Of a stretch of DNA of 64,000 nucleotides, positions 43,699 through 53,550 are shown piece by piece. The notes under the pieces are model-generated. The model did no database searches. It saw only the letters and a list, made by a program, of their open reading frames with translations, and was not told where the DNA came from. The position numbers and the translations under genes were made by a program. Within the stretch, counting starts at the first letter, position 1; the number at the start of each line of letters is the position of its first letter. Location: contig JADMNL010000028.1 in the NCBI GenBank assembly GCA_016271365.2, positions 99,107,501-99,171,500 on the forward strand, read 5' to 3'. The DNA comes from Neoceratodus forsteri (Eukaryota > Chordata > Ceratodontiformes > Ceratodontidae).

Positions 43699-44716
43699 TT
43701 AAAGAGCAACTCTGCACTTCAGCAGGTGCTTTCATAAATACGATGTTTCAGCTGTTACAATTTTTTGGAGAATACATTATTTTCATGTTCGATGATCCTT
43801 TCCAGAATTCACAGCACATCATGGTAGTCCATCTAAAAAGCCTGTATGGAAACCTTTGAAAACATTTGACACGCCCCTGTTAACCTCACAGTGCCTTTGT
43901 TTATGACATCACTGTGCTCACCATGACAACAGACTGTGATGTCACAAACAGCAATTGTGACCTGGCCCATTGGCGCAGCGGTTGGATTTCCGCTTGCAAC
44001 GCCGGCTACCCAGGTTCAGGAACAGACTTGGGTCGTCGGAGGGCCAGCCGGGGGGAGAAGGATTGAGTGTCCCTAGGACTGCTCTCCTTCTCTGGGGGGA
44101 AGGGAAGGAGGGAGGGACCCGCGATCGCACAGGAGTGACACCTGGCAGAGGCCGGGTGGCCACCCTGTACACGACGTGAAATTAACGCTTTCTGGGGCGA
44201 GACAGACACTGGCGTCATTGCACGTCTCTGCCCTGGCCTACAAGGGAAGGGAAAAACATGGCGGGACCCTGTCTCTGTGAAGCCCTCCCCAGGACTTCAA
44301 TTAGCCTATGCCACCAGAAGCTCTCCGACCACATACTGGCCATAGGCGAATACGGAGACTGGTGCCACATTACCTCGAGAGGTAACGGGGTGACCGGGAG
44401 AGCAACATCAATGGGCAGTAGGTGAGAGTCCCGGGGGCCGTGACCATGGCCGATTCCGACAGTAGGGTCCAGCTAGGAAAAAAGCAGAATAAATACAAAA
44501 AAAAAACCCAGCAATTGTGTGGTTAGCAGGGGAAAGTCAGATACATTTTGAAAGACCTCAGTGAAATAATTGCTGCATTAGCTACACTATTGAGTAAACC
44601 AAAAGCAAGGGAAAATAGAAAAATAATAATAAACTAGAAAATAATAAAGTTTAAACATAACTGGTGTAAGTCTAGTGTGTTTAAGCTTTTTATTATACTA
44701 GAGAGATGCTCTTTAA
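43699..44716. mobile_element. TTAA-flanked inverted-repeat element, copy 2, with nested SINE
   Basis: TTAA at 43699-43702 and 44713-44716 flank ends AGAGCAACTCT (left) and AGAGATGCTCT (right, complement AGAGCATCTCT). GACATCAC...GTGATGTCA blocks in the middle match copy 1. Subtracting the SINE and its duplicated target (560 bp) leaves about 450 bp, close to the 442 bp of copy 1. Confidence 0.75.
43960..44508 (+). mobile_element. long tRNA-derived SINE (plus) in TTAA element
   Basis: This copy has the best tRNA-like head in the window: TGGCGCAGCGGTTGG as A-box region (43970-43984) and AGGTTCAGGAAC as B-box. The body shares GGGGGAGAAGGATTGAG and CTGCTCTCCTTC with the other copies. The tail is AATAAATACAAAAAAAAAA. 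CAGCAATTGTG at 43949-43959 and 44509-44519 is an exact 11-bp target duplication. Confidence 0.85.
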
Positions 44717-44830
44717 ACGTAATGGCGGGACTGTAGCAGCCCCTGTCCTTGGGATCAGTTGTTGATCTGCCTAGTGCGTAGGAGAGTCAGGAGCATGGGG
44801 AAATGATGGGGGCCTAGTCCATTCAGGACT

Positions 44831-45346
44831 TTAAAGAGCTAGCATACTGCCTGAGACCAATATTAATTTGGGAAAGTAGTGAACTATTACTTCTTATATT
44901 CGAATAATTTTTTTGTTCTCATTTTGCTAATTAGAAGATTTTCTACCAGACAATACATGGTGTTATATGTGGAACAGTACTCTACCTGGAGGCTGTCATG
45001 CTGAGTTCTAGTCCTCCTCATAGATCATCAGTCATATGACCTCCCTGTTCATGACATCACAACTGACCAACCACAGCCAATCAGTTGCTACTAGGTCAGT
45101 AACTTGTGATGTCACAGTGCATGAGATCACAATTAAGACGAGGTATGAAGAGGAAAATAACTAGATATGTCCTCTACGAGGTAACACTGCTCTTGACATC
45201 ACACCTAATACTGTCAGGTAATAAACCTTATTTGCAAAAGGAAAAAAGAAAAATATTTCAGAAATAAAACATAACAACTGACTACTTTTAAAAATTAGTA
45301 ATATTTTCTGCCTGTTATTTCTGGCACTACTACAGTAGCGCTTTAA
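44831..45346. mobile_element. TTAA-flanked inverted-repeat element, copy 3
   Basis: TTAA at 44831-44834 and 45343-45346 border ends AGAGCTAGCATACTGCC (left) and GGCACTACTACAGTAGCGCT (right, complement AGCGCTACTGTAGTAGTGCC). The interior has the same ATGACATCAC...GTGATGTCAC motif pair (45050-45118). More diverged than copies 1 and 2. Confidence 0.6.
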
Positions 45347-45490
45347 ATGTTGTTATATAAATGGCTAAGAGAAATCCAAGACTCTGACTGGCCAACAAAG
45401 ATTCCAAGCCATGCTGTTGTTCCATGATAACACATCAATGCAAAAACTGTTATTAAAAAAATGCCTTTTTGTTAACATTTTGACTATTTC

Positions 45491-45649
45491 TTAATAGCGA
45501 TACTACAGTCCAGGGTGTGTGTTATTATTTGGATAATGTCACTTCTCGGGTGGCTGAACACACTCGGTCTGTGGCTTTGTGGTCCAGTATGCCTAAGGTG
45601 TAGCATTGTTCCCTAATTACACACACCCTGGAGTTTATTATTGCTTTAA
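45491..45649. mobile_element. 159-bp TTAA inverted-repeat element
   Basis: TTAA at 45491 and 45646-45649 border arms of about 37 nt. The left CTACAGTCCAGGGTGTGTGT pairs with the right ACACACACCCTGGAGT, continuing to TTATTATTGCT at the end. A very small MITE, distinct in end sequence from the 450-bp family. Confidence 0.75.
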
Positions 45650-45697
45650 TATGTTAAGGTGCATTTGAGAAAGCAGGGTGATATTGGACAGGTGAGA

Positions 45698-45845
45698 GTG
45701 TGGACTTATAATCAATATGGTAACTGCATGGGTTACCTTGTTGTTGCACTATATTATGTTGGAGAGGTGAGAGTGGAGATTTATAATCAGTACGGTAATT
45801 GCATGGCTTATCTTGTTGTTGCACTATATTATGTTGGAAAGGTGA
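45698..45845. repeat. 75-bp minisatellite, left part
   Basis: Nearly two units (starting 45698 and 45773) of the array that continues at 51277. It is interrupted at 45846 by the CR1 3' end. Confidence 0.9.
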
Positions 45846-46091
45846 AACATAGAAACATAGAGTTTGACGGCAGATAAGGATCGCTTGGCCCACCTAGTCT
45901 GCCCATTTCCCTACCAACAGGATAGGCCGCAGATCCTAGTTAACCAACAGCCTATTTCTTCCTACCCCCAACAAGAATTGCCTTATGTCTGTCCCATGCA
46001 TTCTTGAATTCTGCCACAGTTTTAGACCCCACAACCTCCTCAGGAAGGCTGTTTCATGCATCCACTACCCTGGCTGTGAAAAAATTCTTCC

Positions 46092-46412
46092 TCACATTGC
46101 CCTGAACTGCCCCCCCCCCATCTTTAAATTGTGTCCCCTTGTTCTTGTACGGCTCTTTTTCTGAAAGATGCTACCCTCTTGGACTTTATTGATTCCACTG
46201 AGGTACTTAAAAGTTTCAATCATGTCCCCTCGCTCCCTTCTTTCCTCAAGGGTGTACATATTAAGCTCCTTTAGTCTCTCCTCGTACGGCTTCTCGGGCA
46301 GACCTTGCACCATTTTGGTTGCACTCCTCTGGACTGCCTCTATCCTGTCTATGTCCTTGCGGAGATGGGGTCTCCAGAACTGGACGCAGTACTCCAGATG
46401 GGGTCTCACCAA
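46092..46412 (-). pseudogene. CR1 RT C-terminal region (copy C), 3' of the X insertion
   Basis: Frame with MVRPHLEYCVQFWRPHLRKD, EAVQRSATKMVQGLPEKPYE and RGDMIETFKYLSGIN, the C-terminal hallmarks of this CR1. It continues the RT interrupted at 48882. Confidence 0.85.
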
Positions 46413-47073
46413 CTGTCTGTACAGAGGGAAGACAGCTTCCTGTTTTCTGCTGGTGATGCCTCTCCCTATGCATCCCAGTATACCCCCAGCCCTCCCTACT
46501 GCCTTCTCACATTGCTTGCTTACCTTAAGGTGATCTGATAGATTACCCCCAGGTCCCTTTCCTTTTTACATTAAACTCGCAGCATGAGTGAACGTTTGGA
46601 GAGTAGCACACTTTGGAGGTGTGCCTCTCCCTTGCAATCCACTGCTCCGTTGAGCAGGCATGGCGGTCCTGCACCAATGGGTGCAGGAGCTTTGTATGAC
46701 AGCGGTGGTCTTCGCTTCAAAGAAAACCATCGCTGTCAAACAGAGCACCGCGTCACGCCGCCCCCCGCATCACGCCGCCACCCCAAAGCTTTGGTGCCAC
46801 TCTGGGAGCCCACCCCAGCATGGAAAACATCCCGCGTTATTTGCCGACCGGGGTGCCCAATCCCCTGTCGGCTCCACAGCCCTTCCCCACAAGCCATCCT
46901 TCTGTCACACTGGGAGCCCACCCCAGCATGGTAAACGTCCCACGTAGTCTTTTTTTTTTTCACCTGTAAAGTGAAAACAGTCCCACGGCGCTTCTCCCAG
47001 TCCCCCCTCCCACAACCTGCACCCACCCACTGTGTACCCAGCCTCCCCACACCCCCCCTCACCCCATACTTAC

Positions 47074-47143
47074 CTCTGGAGCTCGGCGCGATGATCTTTG
47101 GTGGACCGGGAACACGCTTGCACTCTTCAAAGCCGACCGAGAA
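47074..47143 (-). other. exon-like cassette of element X, copy 3
   Basis: On the minus strand, ATTTCCTCAG precedes a 70-nt segment ending CCAGAG, then the donor GTAAGTATGGGG. An acceptor CACTTTACAG follows, ending at 46964, giving a 110-nt intron. The segment is nearly the same as copy 1 over GGTCGG.TTTGAAGAGTGCA and GTCCACCAAAGATCATC. Confidence 0.5.
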
Positions 47144-47225
47144 CTGAGGAAATGCCGTAAGCTGTATAATGGGCTAGATAGGGGTTTTCAACTTTATTGC
47201 ATATCTCAGGTATTTTTTACTTTTT

Positions 47226-48780
47226 TAAGACATTAACATGTTTTTGACCCCCTTCATGAGTGATGTCACTGTCACGTATGTTATTAGTTCGAAGGGTGAT
47301 TTGCGTCACTGTGCAAATCACCCTTCGTCCGGAATAATAACGCCATGACAGTGACATCATTCTGCGAGAAGGGGTCCCAAAACCCCATGTTGAGTAAAAT
47401 TGGCAAAATTCCAAGACTGTTTTACTGAGCATGCGTTATGTAGTTCCTACCGCACACTGCACGCTTGCGATTTTCAATATTTTTCACTCCAGATTTTTTC
47501 AACATTGCCATTTTACCACACCTCCTTATGAGCAGTCCAGCTGTCATTTTTCACATCCTACCTAAACGTGTTTCCGCCCAAGGGCACCCAATGGTGCAGT
47601 CAGTACGTAAATCAATGTATGAGATGCATTAAGAAAATCATGGTGATACTGTTCATTAACAGAGGTCTTAAAATGGCTGTGTTGAAAATTTGGTGAAAAA
47701 TTCCTAAAATGACTATTTTAGAGTCAGGCCAGGCAGTTCCCGCACACCAGACGCTTATGAATTTTCAATATTTGCACTCCAGATTTTCAACATTGCCATT
47801 TTACCACACCTCCTCATGAGCAGTACAGCTGTCATTTTTCACATCCTGCCCAAACGTGTTTCCTCATGTAGCTATTAACATGGCAGTGGTAAAGCAAACT
47901 CAATGTATGGACACATTAAGAAAATCACAGTGACACTGATCATGAGCAGAGGTCTTAAATGGCTGTGTTGAAAATTTGCGAAAAATTCTAAAATGACTGT
48001 TTCTACGAGTTCGTGCTGCAGTTCCCACGTACGCCGTAAGTTTGTGAATTTTCAATATTTTCTCCAGATTTTCATCATTGCCATTTTACCACACTCTCCT
48101 CATGAGCAGTACAGCTGTCATTTTCACATCCTGCCCAAAACATGTTTCCTTGCATGAGCGCATAATGCGATTGGTGTGCGAACTCAATGTATGGAACACA
48201 TTAAGAAAATCACAGTGTCACTGTTCATGAGCAGAGTCTTAAAATGGCTGTGTTGAAAATTTGGTGAACAAATTCCTAAAATAACTGTTTTGCTTGAGCG
48301 CTAGGCTAGCAGTTCCTACGCAGCTGTAGTTTGCAAATTTTCAATATTTTCACCCAGATTTTCAACATTGCCATTTTACCACCTCCTTATGAGCAGTACA
48401 GCTGTCATTTTTTCACATCCTGCCCAAACGTGTTTCCGCCCATGTAGTGCACAATGGCGGATGTGTGCAAAATCAATGTATGGGACACAGTAAGACAATC
48501 ACAGTGACACTGTTCATTAGCAGAAGTTTTAAAATGCCAGTGTTGAAAATTTGGTGAAAAAATTCCTGACGATTGTTTTACAAGCGTGCGTTGCACAGTT
48601 CCCACGCACACTCGTAGGTTTGCGAATTTTCAATATTTCCACTCCAGATTTTCAACATAGCCATTTTACCACACTTCCTTATGAGCAGTACAGCTGTCAT
48701 TTTTCACATCCTTCCCAAAACGTGTTTCCACCTATGTAGCGCATAATGGGGTAATAAAAGGTCATGCTGAAAATTTATGT
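47226..48780 (-). repeat. tandem hairpin array of element X, copy 3
   Basis: TTATGAGCAGTACAGCTGTC-type marks recur at about 47526, 47815, 48099, 48389 and 48682, i.e. every 284-293 bp. In each unit the ATTTTCAACATTGCCATTTT arm pairs with the complement of AAAATGGCTGTGTTGAAAAT about 200 nt away. A small hairpin (ACAAGCGTGCGT...ACGCACACTCGTA, 48581-48617) separates units. The first unit (47246-47385) is a different, stronger hairpin with an exact 15-bp stem at 47290-47304/47313-47327. Confidence 0.8.
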
Positions 48781-48889
48781 GCAAATAACAGTAATCGACA
48801 GGGCATTAGGGTGCTAATTCACACGTGCAAACACCACTGCAAATACCTGCAAGCTTAACGTTCAGCATTGACAAATGCTTGTTGTTGTT

Positions 48890-49642
48890 GTTACTACCTC
48901 CCCAACCCCTCATTGTGTAATCTTCCCCTGGGTTCTTGTTTCCCAGGTGCATTATTTTGCACTTCTTTGCATTGAATCCTAGCTGTCTTACTTCTGACCA
49001 TTCCTCCAACCTTGCCAAGTCCCTTCTCATCCTTTCCACGCCTCCTTGTGTATCTACCCTGTTGCAGATCTTTGCGTCATCTGCAAAGAGGCATACTTTT
49101 CCTTCCAGTCCCTCTGTAATGTCACTTTATAAAGACACTAAAAGGACTGGACCTAGTACTGAACTCATGGGTACCCATTAGTAACCCCTCTTCTTCAGAG
49201 TGACTCCATTTACAATTACTTTCTGTGTCCTGTTGTCCAGCCAATGTTTTACCCAGGCTACCACCCTGGGACCCACTCCCAGGCTGGTTAATTTGACTAT
49301 TAATCTTTTGTGTGGGACTGTGTCAAATGCCTTGCTAAAGTCTAGGTAGGCCATGTCCACAGCCCCTCCCTGGTCTACTACTTTGGTCACCCAGTCAAAG
49401 AAATCTATTAGATTTGTCTGACATGACCTTCCCACTGTGAACCCATGCTGCCTTGGGTCCTGTGCCCCACTGGCCTCTAGGCACTCAACAATTCTTTCCT
49501 TCAGAAGTGACTCCATCACTTTCCTACCACAGAGGTCAAACTGACAGGTCTGTAGTTTCCTGGCTCTGTCTTGGTTCCACTTTTGTGAAGGGGAATCACA
49601 TCCGCCTTCCTCCAGTCCTTGGGTACCACACCATCCTCCCAT
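48890..49642 (-). pseudogene. CR1 reverse transcriptase (copy C), 5' of the X insertion
   Basis: The frame 49178-49642 contains KERIVECLEASGAQDPRQHG, CQTNLIDFFDWVTKVVDQGG and MAYLDFSKAFDTVPHKRLI (first catalytic Asp). The FADD block (VCLFADDAK) is at about 49076-49100. The frame 48806-49039 then has RLEEWSEVRQLGFNAKKCKI and stops matching CR1 near 48882 in a run of AAC codons. There element X is inserted. The RT C-terminus resumes at 46564. Confidence 0.88.
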
Positions 49643-50210
49643 GATTTGTTAAAAAGAGTAGTCAGTGGTTTCACTAGTTCCCCCTTTATTCTTTTAGAAT
49701 TCTGGGGTGAATTCCATCAGGCCCCATTGCTTTGTCCACCTTCAGTTTTAGGAGTTCTTGCAGAATCCTTTCTTCTGTGAAAGGACTGGGATCGACCCCC
49801 CTATCAAAAGTGCTTCTGTTAATTGGATTAGGCACTTCCCCCTCCTCTTTCGTGAATACTGAGCAGAAACATACGTTCAATATCTCTGCTTTTTCACTGT
49901 CCCCCTCTGCCCACCCACTGTTCATTCTATTCAGTCTCACTATCCCTCCCTTTGTCTTTCTATGCTCTCTGATGTACCTATAAAAGGTTTTATCCCCCTT
50001 CGAACTGAGTTGGCAATCTTTTCCTCAGTTTGGGCCTTTGCTATTCTGACTTCCCTCCCTGCTTCCTTCTACCTTAACTCGTACAGCTCTCTGTCCTGCA
50101 CCTTCTGTGTTTCCTTATACTTCCTGAATGCTATCTTTTTCTCCCTGACTTTCCCAGCCACCTCTTTTGAGAACCATAGAGGCTTTTTCTTTCATTTTGA
50201 TTTATTTGCT

Positions 50211-51118
50211 TCACACAAAGGCTTGTTGCCTCTGTGATGGCAGTTTTGATGATTCCCCATTGTTGGCCACCCCTCCTTCTAGCCTGTTTGCTAATGCTTT
50301 TCTGAGGCACTCTCCCATCTTGCCAAAGTCATCCCTCCTGAAGTCCAGTACCCTCACTTTTGTATGGCTTGACTCTGTAGCTGAGTTTAACGTGAACCAT
50401 ACTGTTTGATGGTCATTTGTTCCCAGATGGCAACCCACTTCTAGATCTGAGATCCTCTCACTGCCCCCATTTGAGAGTATGAGGTCTAAGATTGCTCCCT
50501 CACAAGTGGGTTCCGAAACTAGCTGTCTGAGGCCTGCCACCTGTAGGGCATCGAGAATAGTCCTGCTCTTGGATGTAGCTGCAGCAAATGTGCTCCAGTT
50601 AACATCTGGCATATTCAGGTCTCCCATCAACAGTATCTTCCCTTTCTCTGCCTAAGAATGCCTTCTATCATATCCTTGTCCATTCCCTCCCCCTGACATG
50701 GGGGTCTGTACACAACCCCTGTGCGGATTGTGGTGCCCTTTCCAGTCTACAAGGTGACCCACAGTGCCTCCTCTCCTCCCTGTTTCCTCTTTTGTTCAGT
50801 TGCTTTTATCCCTTCCTTTACATAGAGAGCTACTCCTCCCCCTCTTCTTCCCTGCCTGTCTGTCCTGTAGGTTATGTACCCTGGTATGTTAACATCCCAG
50901 TCAGGGTTCTCTGTGTACCATGTTTCTGTGACTGCTATGATATCCAGGCATCCCTCTTCCATTAAGGCCACCAGCTCAGGGAGCTTGTTGCCCAGACTAC
51001 GGGTACTGGTACTCATTGCCCTCCATTTCCTGATGGCCTTACTCCTTTTTGCCCCATCCCTGTCCTTCTTTCTTTTGTCGCTTTCCCCATTTACCCCTGT
51101 CCGTCTCCCTATGGACAC
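50211..51118 (-). pseudogene. CR1 endonuclease domain (copy C)
   Basis: Two minus frames cover the endonuclease. 50747-51118 has LDIIAVTETWYTENPDWDV, YRTDRQGRRGGGVALYVK and ends at EEALWVTL. 50211-50630 has MGDLNMPDVNW (GDLN, the catalytic Asp-Asn block) and GTNDHQTVWF, where the last catalytic block reads NDH rather than SDH. About 115 bp between them lies in another frame (VYRPP-type region). In CR1 this protein nicks the target DNA. Confidence 0.85.
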
Positions 51119-51276
51119 CTCTATGTTGGTGTTTACCGCACTTACTACCGTGATTTTTTTTGGAGTGGCTAGGATTTCCCTGCTCCTTTCCAGTGCCTCC
51201 CCCCTTGGCTAATTTAAATGCTTGCCAATGAAGCATTTAAACCCATCACCTAAGATTCTGGTTCCCCTCCTAGACA

Positions 51277-51775
51277 GAGTGGGGATTTATAATCAGTACG
51301 GTAACTGCATGGGTTACCTTGTTATTGCACTATATTATGTTGGAGAGGTGAGAGTGGGGATTAATAATGACTACAGTAATTGCATGGGTTACCTTTTTGT
51401 TGCACTATATTATGTTGGAGAGGTGAGAGTGAGAATTTATAATCAGTACGGTAACTGCATGGCTTACCTTGTTATTGTACTATATTATGTTGGAGAGGTG
51501 AGAGCGGGGATTAATAATCACTACAGTAATTGCGTTGGTTACCTTGTTATTGCACTATATCATGCTGGAGAGGTGAGAGTGGGGATTTATAATCAGTATG
51601 GTAACTGAATGGGTTACCTTGTTATTGCACTATATTATGTTGGAGAGGTGAGAGTGGGGATTTATAATCACTACAGTTATTGCATGGGTTACCTTGTTAT
51701 TGCACTATATTATGTTGGAGAGGTGAGAGTGGGGATTAGTAATCACTACAGTTATTGCATGGGTTACCTTGCTTT
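51277..51775. repeat. 75-bp minisatellite, right part
   Basis: Units start at 51279, 51354, 51429, 51504, 51579, 51654 and 51729, exactly 75 bp apart, each with GTGGGGATTTATAATCA...GTAACTGCATGGGTTACC and TGCACTATATTATGTTGG. Because 75 is a multiple of three, the same 25-residue phrase stays open across units on the plus strand, broken once by a TGA at 51606. Confidence 0.95.
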
Positions 51776-52266
51776 GCACTGCTTTGACCTTGGATCAGTT
51801 TCAGGCACACTCCACCTACTATTGTGCAACAGCCAATCAGTCTTAGCCAACACAGTGAAATAATAACAGAACTTACTCAGCCACCTTGTATTTATTTTAC
51901 AACAGAAACCTGAATGAGTAATACCTAGAGGCGGGGGAGGAGCTGTAGGGCGGAGAGGGATTGCACGTTCTCCGTGGGCTGTTCCGTTGCATGTATGGCT
52001 ATGTGTTTGAGGCTTAACCCAGAGGAAAGTATAGACCCCCCGATAATTCCCCCATAACAGCACACGCAATCTACCCCACAGGACAACTGTTCATGGCAGA
52101 AGTTCTTCCAGAGTGCAAAACAAAATATTGCAAAACCTAACCAGCTGCAAACAGGTTCAAATGCCAGATATTAGTCCACACAATATCTGCATGTGCAATT
52201 TGGTTGCCTGAATAATCATTTGAAACACTATCTGGCAGAAAAATGACTGGCTGGAGTCTTCAGGGA
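51776..52266. other. unassigned
   Basis: Nothing recognised between the minisatellite and the hairpin insertion. Confidence 0.4.
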
Positions 52267-52490
52267 ATGATCTGAATGTATAAAAAGCAAAACCGGCACC
52301 AGAGAAATGAGCAATGGATGACTTTGTTCACAGTGCCAGCACCATCAGCTGAGCTGATGGTGCTGGCAATTGTGGAATAAAGCCATTCATTGGCTTCATT
52401 TCTCTGGTGCCGGTTTTGCTTTTTATACTTGAATTGGATTGTTACTGAACACAAAGGCATGCCGTTGATGCTTATGCATGATCTGAATGT
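52267..52490. mobile_element. hairpin insertion with 13-bp target duplication
   Basis: ATGATCTGAATGT occurs at 52267-52279 and 52478-52490, flanking 198 bp. The insert contains an inverted repeat (about 52278-52428) with arms of about 74 nt (GTATAAAAAGCAAAACCGG ... CCGGTTTTGCTTTTTATAC, AGTGCCAGCACCATCAGCT ... AGCTGATGGTGCTGGCA) and then a 49-nt unpaired tail. There is no poly(A). A 13-bp duplication is more usual for LINE-mediated insertion than for a DNA transposon. Confidence 0.65.
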
Positions 52491-53373
52491 GCAGTTGTAA
52501 ATTCTGCTAATATCTCCAGAAGTTTTGAGCAGGTATTTTATTTTTCTGAACAGAAACAAAAGGGCATGACATGGGAACTAATACTATTGACAGCATTGAA
52601 GGAACAGCAAGGAAGGTGAGGACTTTGGTTTTGTATTGCCCTCTTCATATACAAGACATTCCTAATACAAAATAAGTTGCCTCAGAGACAGGCATTTACC
52701 TTTAAGGCAGCACTTTCCTGTTGTACACATTTCTCTCTCACAAACGAGTTCCTTTTTGTGTAGACATACTTTTCTAAGTTCACTTCACCACCACCATTGA
52801 TTACTGCTCTGGTGAAAATCAATATTAGTCAACAGATATTGTTGTGCCTCAGGAACATTGTGAGGCATGAGGCAATGCTGAGTGCCTTCAACCTCCCAAG
52901 AAGTGAAGATTTCTCATGATAGTTCACCCCCTAGAGTGTATTATTGTGATTATAATATGGCCTCAACGTTTTGGGAAATAACTAATCTTGTTAACTGGTT
53001 CTGAACCATTATAATATACTGAGGTATCATCATGGGTCAAAGACTGCTTTAGCCAATCAGGTTCCAGGATTTCTCCTATCCATTTTATAACATTTTGTAA
53101 AGCTCTGGCTGGCTGTTGCACTGCCACTTGCCATCCTGCTGTCCGTGGTACATGCCCTTAGTGCAAGACAGCTGGTGCCAACCAGCAAGGCACAGCACAG
53201 GCCTCTGTCTTGGTTTCCCCTTGAAGGAAGGTTGCTCTGCCCCCTGCACAGCTGACCCTTACTATTACTATGAGGAATACAGCCATGGCAACAGGAATTA
53301 GCGGTCCCTCAGTGGCGGGATTACTTCAGTGCCTACCCTCTTACTGGTGTCAGACGCAGAGGAATTGGACATT
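52491..53373. other. unassigned
   Basis: No recognised repeat or exon. It forms the left side of the L1 pre-insertion locus. Confidence 0.4.
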
Positions 53374-53413
53374 AAGAGTTGGGCTTACAGGGACTTCCCA
53401 GTTGGAGTGTATA

Positions 53414-53425
53414 CAAGATGGCCGC
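53414..53425 (+). promoter_or_regulatory. YY1-like motif at the L1 5' end
   Basis: CAAGATGGCCGC lies 22 bp from the start of the element. A CAAGATGGCCG YY1 site at the very 5' end sets the transcription start in mammalian L1. Its presence and placement here suggest the same internal promoter logic. Binding is inferred. Confidence 0.55.
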
Positions 53426-53550
53426 ATAACTCATTGGCTCGTCACCTTGGTCTTCCAACAGAAAAATAATCGTTTTTTAAAAGTGACAGTCGGAAGTTCT
53501 CTTTTACATTTTCATTAGACCTTGTTCTGCACTAATGAAATCTGTGACTT

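Larger units (their letters stand above)
46565..48881 (-). repeat. element X, copy 3 (minus), nested in CR1 copy C
   Basis: The most complete copy (2317 bp). Read on the minus strand, it begins CAAGCATTTGTCAATGC at 48881, runs through the hairpin array (48780 to 47226), the exon-like cassette (47143-47074), the intron (47073-46964) and a GC-rich 3' part with CCCAGTGTGACAG-type hairpins. It ends GCTGCGAGTTTAATG at 46565. The CR1 copy at 62487 carries the unoccupied equivalent site (63600-63620). Termini are not inverted repeats and no clear target duplication is seen beyond the AAC-repeat/A-run context. Confidence 0.75.
45846..51276 (-). mobile_element. long CR1-group LINE, minus strand, copy C, split by element X
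   Basis: The most complete CR1 in the window, running from 5' flank/EN at 51276 to the 3' end AACATAGAAACATAGAG at 45846, with element X inserted at 46565-48881. Endonuclease (50211-51118), linker (49686-49980), RT (48890-49642) and C-terminal/3' UTR (45846-46564) are all present, but frames are broken and ORF1 is absent. It sits inside the 75-bp minisatellite, which resumes at 51277 with no obvious target duplication, as usual for CR1. Confidence 0.92.

Noticed and set aside
43968..44030. tRNA gene
   Set aside because: A- and B-box-like motifs are present, but the sequence does not fold into a full cloverleaf, it is repeated at several places, and it is followed by a SINE body, A-tail and target duplication.
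51222..51863. Repeat-protein gene from the 75-bp minisatellite
   Set aside because: Seven identical-length units divisible by three keep any open frame open. There is an internal stop, no start context and no neighbouring exon signals.
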